Source of the DNA: Thermoplasmata archaeon
Lineage (GTDB): Archaea; Thermoplasmatota; Thermoplasmata; Thermoplasmatales; Thermoplasmataceae
NCBI GenBank assembly: GCA_021819225.1
Contig: JAKARU010000008.1
Location: forward strand, 1 to 17,393
DNA length: 17,393 nucleotides
Reading direction: 5' to 3'
The notes below the pieces were generated by a model. The model saw only the letters and a list, made by a program, of their open reading frames with translations. It had not been told where the DNA came from and made no database searches. Both the position numbers and the translations under genes were made by a program. Shown piece after piece: positions 1 through 6,376 of this stretch (positions are counted from its first letter, which is position 1; each line of letters starts with the position of its first letter).

Positions 1-2
1 CC

Positions 3-1106
3 GATCTCCCTTTCCTGTACTACAGGGCTGACTTTGTAAGTCATTACGTAAATAATTATACTCCATTGGGATTATATTCAGATCCATACTTCAAAATTGA
101 ATTTTTTGCGAGAACTGTCATTCCATTCTTGCTTGTTCCAATGATTGGTATAGAGTATGCCATACTATCAATACCGTTTGCGGTAATGATTTTTTTCAAT
201 AATTATCTTCCCTATGAAAATCTGATGTTCTTCCAGTATCCTTCACTCTACGCTCCGTTCGTCATGATTTCCCTGATAGTCGGACTGAAACGCATTTCTG
301 CAAATGGAAGGTCGTGGAAAAAGGTTAAGATTGCTTTGACGGCAATGATTATAGTGAACGTGGCCTTATTTTCCTTCTATACCCCAATTGGAGACATTTA
401 TACACACAAATACGATAATAATGCAATAAACCCGTGGTTAACAGGTTCTCAGTCTTTCTATGAAACTGCTCAGAAGATAACACCTACAGAACAGGATTCA
501 AAACTCATGTATATGACAGGACTGGTTCCACAGGGATCGTCAATTCTTATCCAGGGTAATTTTCCGGAATTTGCACAGGGATACGATTTCATCTGTCCGG
601 GTCAGTATATAGGCAGTAGCCCTCCCCAGTTTATCATCACGGATCCTTATAATTACCACTTTTCATTTCCAATTGAATATAACGGAAAATATGTGGTTTA
701 TTACAAGGAAGTAAATTCTTTACTGCAAAATTACAGTTATGGAATATACGCATATTTCCAGGGCGACTATCTGTTCAAGCTTGGCTATAAAGGGATGCCC
801 GTGCTGGAAGGAAATACCAGTTACAACGTCACACTCCCTGACTTTAGGAACATTAATGGAGCATATACCAGCAGATTAGAATTCCTGAATCCTGGATATA
901 TAGAAATATCCGGAAATCTCATCAGTTCACAGAAATCTCCAGTCACGATTTACCTTGGTAAATCTTCAATTTTTTACTCAAACAATTCAACAGTTAAATT
1001 TGATAAGATTATAATCAGCACATCTTATTTAGTTGACTTAAATATCAGCATAGTTACAGGTAATATAGAAAGTTTAAATATGAATATCTTGGAATGGGGT
1101 GCCTAG
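3..1106 (+). CDS. DUF2079-type polytopic membrane protein, C-terminal part (5' end outside window)
   Basis: The reading frame is open from base 3 with no stop, so the gene begins upstream of the window; the TTG at 66 is probably an internal Leu codon rather than a start. About 367 residues are visible. There are roughly three hydrophobic membrane segments in the first 130 residues: one around PFLLVPMIGIEYAILSIPF, one around the FFQYPSLYAPFVMISLIVGL stretch, and one at ALTAMIIVNVALF. A long hydrophilic, Asn/Ser/Tyr-rich, probably extracytoplasmic C-terminal region follows. The arrangement 'LLxPxxGxxY, NN, then xQYPSLYAPF' resembles the end of DUF2079 predicted membrane proteins, which are commonly found beside glycosyltransferases and may themselves be GT-C-fold enzymes (family knowledge; activity not shown). 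The stop codon lies 5 bases before the likely start of the next gene, so the two are probably co-transcribed. Family assignment is moderately sure; the product is incomplete here. Confidence 0.6.
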   Translation, partial: DLPFLYYRADFVSHYVNNYTPLGLYSDPYFKIEFFARTVIPFLLVPMIGIEYAILSIPFAVMIFFNNYLPYENLMFFQYPSLYAPFVMISLIVGLKRISANGRSWKKVKIALTAMIIVNVALFSFYTPIGDIYTHKYDNNAINPWLTGSQSFYETAQKITPTEQDSKLMYMTGLVPQGSSILIQGNFPEFAQGYDFICPGQYIGSSPPQFIITDPYNYHFSFPIEYNGKYVVYYKEVNSLLQNYSYGIYAYFQGDYLFKLGYKGMPVLEGNTSYNVTLPDFRNINGAYTSRLEFLNPGYIEISGNLISSQKSPVTIYLGKSSIFYSNNSTVKFDKIIISTSYLVDLNISIVTGNIESLNMNILEWGA

Positions 1107-1111
1107 GTCAA

Positions 1112-2824
1112 ATGGAAGGGAAAGAAATAGAAAGATTACAAAACCATTATAAGACATTGATTGAGCGTTTTGGATTGTATGCCATGGGCATCATGATTCT
1201 CTTTCTGCCATATTCTATATACAATCTGGTCGGCTATTCATCCACATTTTTCCTGGAAATTGAGTTTGCCCTGTCATTTATCGGGTTCCTCTTTATCCTG
1301 ATAGGCTCCAGGAGGGGAGAATATGGAAATAGGGATCCGAGGAAGGTAGTACTGTTTTCGATTGTCAGTGTGCTCATAATTTCGTTTCTCACTTTTCTCG
1401 TTGGCATGGCCACCAATTTCCCAATCACAGACGAATTGGCCATAGAAATGCTTTCTGCGAAATCAGTCCTTGCGGGTCATGATCCATACGGGATAAGTTT
1501 CTCAATCAACGCCATGAAGGCACTTGGTGTTCCATCTACTTTCTTCACCCCTACACTTGTTGGAAACTATATAACCTCAATTCAGTACCCCTCCCTTTCC
1601 TTCATGATAATGATACCATTCGTGGTCTTCAATATCAAGCCGGAAGTTCTGCTTCTACTTTTCTCTGTCTTCCTGCTGAGCATAGTCCCATTCAGTTTCT
1701 TGAAGAACAAGATGGACTATGCGGCTCCACTGGCAACTGCAATTGCAATATTCAACATCAACTTCATATTATTTTCATTCAATGGCATTACAGATGTTGT
1801 GTGGGCCACGTTCATGGGGCTCTCCATCCTGTTTATAGATAAGAAATACCTGCCGGGAATCTTTTATGGAATCGCCCTATCATTTAAACAGATTCCCCTT
1901 ATTATATTCCCCTTCCTCTTCATATATATGCTTAAGACCTACGGATTGAAGAGGGCTCTCTGGTTTACCATGATTACTGCAATAACTTTCCTGATCTTCA
2001 ATTTACCTTTCATCATCCTTAATCCACACGCATACTTTAATTCAGTAATTGGGCCTGAATTTTCACCTCTTCTGGGTATAGGGTTTGGAATTTCGCAAAT
2101 ATCTTTCATGGGTATAGTTCCTTACGCTGATTCAAATTTCTTCGCTGCATTGATGATAAGCTCATGGTTTCTCTCTATCATCTATTATTATTTCAGTTTT
2201 GAACGGAATAAGTACACCCTTACTGCCTTTCCAATATTAATATTCCTCTTCAATTACAGGCTTCTGGAAAATTATCTGATATACTGGCCAGTTCTTTCGC
2301 TCATTTTCATACCTCCACTGTTTAAGGAAAAGAATGTTTCAATAAAAAAATCGGCATTTACAGGATTGTCCTCCAGAAACATAGTTGAGAACCTGAAAAA
2401 ACTGGCTGGAAGAAAGAAGCGCTTGCTTACAGTTCTAATTGTAGCTGTCATAGCTGTGTCGCCATTCCTGGTACTGATACATGATGAAATGAGTTATGAT
2501 AGGAATCTGGTTATAGAAAATGTGCAGCCCGTTTCTTATAACAGTTCATTTGTAACATCGATAAATGTTTCTGTATATTATTGTGGGCCTCATACCAATA
2601 TGCCAATTTATTTCAGGATACTTGAAAGCGGCATTCTTTATTCACCCAATGGATTTATCTGGAATACGACAGGTGACCCGCTAATTTCTCACGATCAGAC
2701 CAAAACATTTACCCTCTTTACAGATCAGCCTACCCAGTTTTTGAGTCTGGGGAACAACTATATAATTGAGGCATATGACGGCAATCTTCTGAGCTGGTTA
2801 GATATACAATGGAATAACAACTGA
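1112..2824 (+). CDS. GT-C fold integral membrane glycosyltransferase (GT87-like), short paralogue
   Basis: This 570-residue polytopic membrane protein has about ten hydrophobic segments. After the second or third helix it carries TDE (about residues 106-108) and then a G-x-DPY motif (about 122-126), which is the first-extracytoplasmic-loop acidic signature expected of GT-C enzymes that use polyprenyl-phosphate sugars. Other family-like features are YPS near 165, an NGITDVVW segment, and a 'GIALSFKQIPLIIFPFL' helix resembling the G-x-x-x-x-x-K-x-x-P element of GT87/DUF2029 proteins. A last helix (about 437-456) is followed by an outside beta-rich domain of about 114 residues. I chose ATG 1112, 5 bases after the upstream stop, because GGGGTG at 1096-1101 can act as its ribosome binding site. 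ATG 1094, which overlaps the upstream gene by 13 bases, is the alternative. It is paralogous to the gene at 4064-6376. The sugar and acceptor cannot be inferred. Confidence 0.75.
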   Translation: MEGKEIERLQNHYKTLIERFGLYAMGIMILFLPYSIYNLVGYSSTFFLEIEFALSFIGFLFILIGSRRGEYGNRDPRKVVLFSIVSVLIISFLTFLVGMATNFPITDELAIEMLSAKSVLAGHDPYGISFSINAMKALGVPSTFFTPTLVGNYITSIQYPSLSFMIMIPFVVFNIKPEVLLLLFSVFLLSIVPFSFLKNKMDYAAPLATAIAIFNINFILFSFNGITDVVWATFMGLSILFIDKKYLPGIFYGIALSFKQIPLIIFPFLFIYMLKTYGLKRALWFTMITAITFLIFNLPFIILNPHAYFNSVIGPEFSPLLGIGFGISQISFMGIVPYADSNFFAALMISSWFLSIIYYYFSFERNKYTLTAFPILIFLFNYRLLENYLIYWPVLSLIFIPPLFKEKNVSIKKSAFTGLSSRNIVENLKKLAGRKKRLLTVLIVAVIAVSPFLVLIHDEMSYDRNLVIENVQPVSYNSSFVTSINVSVYYCGPHTNMPIYFRILESGILYSPNGFIWNTTGDPLISHDQTKTFTLFTDQPTQFLSLGNNYIIEAYDGNLLSWLDIQWNNN

Positions 2825-2855
2825 TGAGAAAGATAACACCGTCAATTGTTGTAAA

Positions 2856-2865
2856 ATATTTAAAT
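2856..2865 (+). promoter_or_regulatory. Probable TATA box upstream of the GT2-GtrA gene
   Basis: ATATTTAAAT lies in the 150-base gap after the first GT-C gene. It matches an archaeal TATA box and would place transcription start near 2885-2890, leaving a leader of about 90 bases. A second AT-rich candidate (aatataaaaa, about 2888-2897) would give a shorter leader. This suggests the GT2-GtrA gene can be transcribed separately from the two genes upstream. Confidence 0.45.
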
Positions 2866-2977
2866 AGTAATTGATTCAGACTGAAAAAAATATAAAAAAT
2901 TTTTGAATTTACATCGCAATATTATTATAAGATTTACTAATGGGTCTTATACATATGAGGTGGTTTTAATCAACGAA

Positions 2978-4015
2978 GTGAGCATAATCATACCTACATA
3001 TAATGAGGCTGAGAATATTGCTTTGCTGATTCACAGGATTGAAACTATGGGTCTTGACGCTCAAATTGTGGTGGTTGATGACAACAGCCCGGATAGAACT
3101 GCTGATGTTGCCGAGAGACTCAGCAAGAAATACGGTAATATTGTTGTTGTAAAGAGACCGGGCAAGAATGGAATCGCAACGGCCATTAGGGATGGCCTTC
3201 TTAGATCCGAGAGTAAATATGTCGTTGTCATGGACAGCGATTTGCAACATCCCCCGGAGGTTATCCCAAAAATATTGAAAGATCTGAGGAAGGGAAAGGA
3301 TATTGTTATTGCCTCGAGGTATGTCAGGGGAGGCCAGTCAGATTTTAATGTGGCAAGGAAAGCCATATCAAAGGTTGCAACTCTCCTTGCGCACATAAAT
3401 TTACAGGAGACTGAGGGGATAAAGGATCCTATGTCAGGGTATTTTGGATTCAGGAGGGACATAATTAATCCAGATCAGATCAAGTCTAACGGATACAAGA
3501 TCCTGCTTGAAGTTCTTGTGGCTTCTGGCACAAAAAATATATCAGAAGTCCCTTACAGATTCAATAAGAGGAAAAATGGAAAGAGCAAACTAGGAATGGG
3601 GGAATTTATCAGGTACGTGAAGCTTCTCCTCAGCCTGTCTGACTATCTGATGCTGAAATTTCTTGTCGTGGGATTGACCGGAGCTGTTCTTAACCTATTG
3701 TTGATGACTGTAATAGTCGGAAGATTCAATGAGTCGGTTTATATCGGTGCGCTCATAGCACTTGAAGCATCCATCCTGTCCAATTTCCTTCTCAACAACT
3801 ACTGGACATACAGGAATCGTAAATCAACCGGAACGGTATTCAGGAAATATTTAAAGTATAACATGATGTCGAGCCTTGGATCTGGGATTTACTTTGCCCT
3901 TATCTTCGTACTGACACTATTTGGCGTGGGATATCTAGTTGCAACGGCAATAGGTATACTTGGTTCTTTCTCAACCAACTTTGGTGGAAGTCAGGGTGTA
4001 GTATGGCACCTATGA
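2978..4015 (+). CDS. Dolichyl-phosphate mannose/glucose synthase-like GT2 fused to a GtrA-like membrane domain
   Basis: The gene encodes about 345 residues from GTG 2978. Residues 1-215 are a GT-A fold family 2 glycosyltransferase with a textbook polyprenol-phosphate sugar synthase layout: SIIIPTYNEAENI at the N-terminus, VDDNSPD at 33-39, GKNGIATAIRDGL, the DSDLQH metal/nucleotide motif at 86-91, ASRYVRGG, a DPMSGYFGFRR motif and the late PYRFNKRKNGKSKLG element. Residues about 218-345 form a four-helix GtrA-like domain. DPM1-GtrA fusions are known in archaea; the GT half makes dolichyl-phosphate-hexose from a nucleotide sugar, and the GtrA half is thought to help lipid-linked sugar presentation or flipping. 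The start is uncertain. The frame is open back to TTG 2903, and GTG 2960 is also possible, but family N-termini begin at the SIIIPTYNE strand. A strong GAGGTG (2957-2962) lies about 15 bases upstream of 2978, which is further than usual. The product probably supplies donor for the flanking GT-C enzymes. Confidence 0.88.
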   Translation: MSIIIPTYNEAENIALLIHRIETMGLDAQIVVVDDNSPDRTADVAERLSKKYGNIVVVKRPGKNGIATAIRDGLLRSESKYVVVMDSDLQHPPEVIPKILKDLRKGKDIVIASRYVRGGQSDFNVARKAISKVATLLAHINLQETEGIKDPMSGYFGFRRDIINPDQIKSNGYKILLEVLVASGTKNISEVPYRFNKRKNGKSKLGMGEFIRYVKLLLSLSDYLMLKFLVVGLTGAVLNLLLMTVIVGRFNESVYIGALIALEASILSNFLLNNYWTYRNRKSTGTVFRKYLKYNMMSSLGSGIYFALIFVLTLFGVGYLVATAIGILGSFSTNFGGSQGVVWHL

Positions 4016-4030
4016 TTTAAATGGAAAAAA

Positions 4031-4040
4031 CTATTAATTT
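4031..4040 (+). promoter_or_regulatory. Possible TATA box for a leaderless second GT-C gene
   Basis: CTATTAATTT lies 24-33 bases before ATG 4064, preceded by an A-run that could serve as a BRE. No Shine-Dalgarno-like sequence precedes the ATG, so a leaderless transcript is plausible. The match to a TATA consensus is only fair, and read-through from the GT2-GtrA gene 48 bases upstream is equally possible. Confidence 0.3.
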
Positions 4041-4063
4041 CCCATCCTTACCTTCTTGATTAG

Positions 4064-6376
4064 ATGAGTGATAATCAGGTCAACTGGACAAGATTTAGAT
4101 ACGCATTATCTGGTTTCGCCTTTATTTTGATCCCGTTCCTGTCCATTGATTTCATTTCATATAAGAATACAGCGGCAATCGTGAACGGATGGATTCTGGT
4201 AATCATCGGATTCCTCCTGCTTCTGTATTTTTCTTCCCTCTTTAAAAATGAAAAGATCGTTAATTATCTGACGTATCTCGGCCTGATTCTATCTATTGTC
4301 GAGATCTTCTTTGTAGTATCCACGATATTCCCAAATGCGTATACAGATGAGATAATAATCCAGTATTATTCTGCAAAAATATTCATGGAAGGCAAGGACC
4401 CTTACATGAATTCCAACATGGTGAATGTGTTCAAGAACATTAAACCAAATCCGATTTATGTTACTCCACAACTTAATGGAGGAATAGTTGACTACCTTCT
4501 TTATCCAGGAATGTCTGTCATCGCATTCCTGCCTGCAGCCTATTTTGGCCTTCCAGATTATACAGACCTGTTTGTTGTAACAGCACTTCTATATGCTGTC
4601 GTGATACTGTACGCAAGAAAGAAGAATGTGCTGGATTCCTTCCCCTTCCTTTCACTCATGCTTGCTCTCGACATTGGATTCTTTGGCTTTTCTGTTGGTG
4701 GATCAACAGATGTTTTATGGGTATTCTTCCTTGTGCTTGCTTATGTTTACAAGGATAAACCTGGATGGTCTGGCATATTCTATGGACTTTCCCTTTCATC
4801 AAAACAGATTTCAATAATAATGCTACCGTTCCTGATGTATTATGTTTTCAGAGAAAAAGGAAATTCGTGGAAAAAGATGGCGTTATTTGTTGCCAGTACA
4901 CTGCTTTCATTTTTCCTGACAAACCTTCCATTCATACTTATGGGGTATCACCAGTGGTTGCGAAACATAATCGAGGCTGAATTCCAGCCAGTAATAGGCA
5001 TTGGAGTTGGATTTTCGGAGGTAGCTTTTTCGGGGGTCGTAAATATTCCCTCCCGGGTCTTTACAGTCCTATTTCTCATGACAATCAGCATAATGTTTGT
5101 TATATATGTAAGATTCTATGGCAAGCTTAAATATGCATTTTTTTCCTTCCCCGTACTTATATTTCTGTTCAATTACAGAGTGCTGATGGGATATGTGATT
5201 GACTGGGCCATGCTTATAATCCTAACTTATGTGGATTATGTTTCTCAGAGTAGTGACGAAATGAAGAATGGACTGAGTCCAGGATTGATTGCAGATGAGA
5301 TCAGCAGAGCCAGAAAAAAACTCAGCAGCGCTTTATCAGGTTTGGTGAAATCAAACACAAAGGTAATTCTTGTGGTACTTGTCATCTTTTTTGCGGGAAT
5401 CGGCGGGATCATTTATGCCCAGGACACATCGCCACCCACTAATATTTTTGTGATAAATTCTGTCACTAACATGAGTTCTCCACAACAGATTCCGGGTGTT
5501 ATAACAAGCATGGATGTAAACATCAGTTACAACCCTGCGGAGGGCATGCCAGTAGAGAGTCCTATCTTTTTCAGGATAATAACAAATAATGCTACATATG
5601 GAAATTACAATGGACTGATATGGAAAACTAATACGACGCTGTCACCCGGGGCAAACAATGTACAGATCGAGCCTTTAAGTTCAGTGGATATCATTACCAA
5701 CTCAACTACGATAGGCATACAGGCCTACTACAAGTTCCAGAGTAGATTCTATACAACAATGACAAACTATTCCAGCTCAATAATGGGTTTTTCAAACTAT
5801 AAGATGGATTTCCCGCAATATTCAAAAACAAATCCATATGTATCGTGGGCCTTCACATCTACATTGCCTAAAGATAACTTCACATATATAAGTGTGAATG
5901 GAAAGCAGATTTTTACCAATGGCTTCAACATGAGCCTTGTCACGCCCAAGCCAGTAGGATCAATAAGCTTTGAAAATAATACCGCATATATTGAGGACCC
6001 ATATGTAAATCTGAGTTACCTTGCAACAGGAAATTACATAATGAATTTCAGTTACTCGATTTCAGGAAATGGCACAACTTATGAACAGATAGTTGCACGG
6101 AATTACACCGAAATCCATGGTATTAATTTCACGGCACCCGATGGCTCATCAGTATTCCTGATCCTGGCCAGAACCGGCAGTGGTGGTGTTTACATGATAA
6201 ACGGGAATTATTACGTCTTTGAAAGAAATGGGACGATCAACTTCTTGCAGGTCTACAATCTGCTCAAACTTGGAGATTCTAACCTGAGTGATGTATCTGC
6301 AATGTATTTCACCACAATGAATACCTCAGGATATTCCTATTTCAGTGCCTGGAACTTCAAACTTTTAAAGGCCTGA
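4064..6376 (+). CDS. GT-C fold integral membrane glycosyltransferase (GT87-like), long paralogue with a large extracytoplasmic domain
   Basis: This 770-residue protein is a paralogue of the 1112-2824 product across its full length. Shared landmarks are TDE (94-96), G-x-DPY (110-114), YP in the next loop, G-x-TDVLW, the GIFYGLSLSSKQ helix, AEFQPVIGIGVGF in a loop, and FNYRVLMGYVIDW near the end of the catalytic half. These fit a membrane glycosyltransferase that uses polyprenyl-phosphate sugars with its active site outside the membrane (family knowledge). A charged cytoplasmic linker (about 395-430) and a final helix (about 433-452) lead to roughly 318 residues of beta-rich, Asn/Thr/Ser/Tyr-rich sequence with many N-x-S/T sites. 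Its first ~115 residues match the tail of the shorter paralogue (both share FRI and NG-x-IW-x-T signatures), and the last ~200 are unique. The tail may bind the acceptor or the cell surface; I recognise no known domain. Its 3' end overlaps the convergent gene by 12 bases. Confidence 0.78.
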   Translation: MSDNQVNWTRFRYALSGFAFILIPFLSIDFISYKNTAAIVNGWILVIIGFLLLLYFSSLFKNEKIVNYLTYLGLILSIVEIFFVVSTIFPNAYTDEIIIQYYSAKIFMEGKDPYMNSNMVNVFKNIKPNPIYVTPQLNGGIVDYLLYPGMSVIAFLPAAYFGLPDYTDLFVVTALLYAVVILYARKKNVLDSFPFLSLMLALDIGFFGFSVGGSTDVLWVFFLVLAYVYKDKPGWSGIFYGLSLSSKQISIIMLPFLMYYVFREKGNSWKKMALFVASTLLSFFLTNLPFILMGYHQWLRNIIEAEFQPVIGIGVGFSEVAFSGVVNIPSRVFTVLFLMTISIMFVIYVRFYGKLKYAFFSFPVLIFLFNYRVLMGYVIDWAMLIILTYVDYVSQSSDEMKNGLSPGLIADEISRARKKLSSALSGLVKSNTKVILVVLVIFFAGIGGIIYAQDTSPPTNIFVINSVTNMSSPQQIPGVITSMDVNISYNPAEGMPVESPIFFRIITNNATYGNYNGLIWKTNTTLSPGANNVQIEPLSSVDIITNSTTIGIQAYYKFQSRFYTTMTNYSSSIMGFSNYKMDFPQYSKTNPYVSWAFTSTLPKDNFTYISVNGKQIFTNGFNMSLVTPKPVGSISFENNTAYIEDPYVNLSYLATGNYIMNFSYSISGNGTTYEQIVARNYTEIHGINFTAPDGSSVFLILARTGSGGVYMINGNYYVFERNGTINFLQVYNLLKLGDSNLSDVSAMYFTTMNTSGYSYFSAWNFKLLKA

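Noticed and set aside
2822..2887. Possible box C/D sRNA: TGATGA at the end of the first GT-C gene and CTGA about 60 bases later
   Set aside because: No internal D'/C' boxes at the required spacing, the first box is simply the stop-codon region, and the interval contains what looks like the promoter of the next gene.
3061..3462. 133-codon minus-strand ORF inside the GT2-GtrA gene
   Set aside because: It lies wholly opposite a strongly conserved glycosyltransferase domain and its product has no recognisable motifs; shadow frame.
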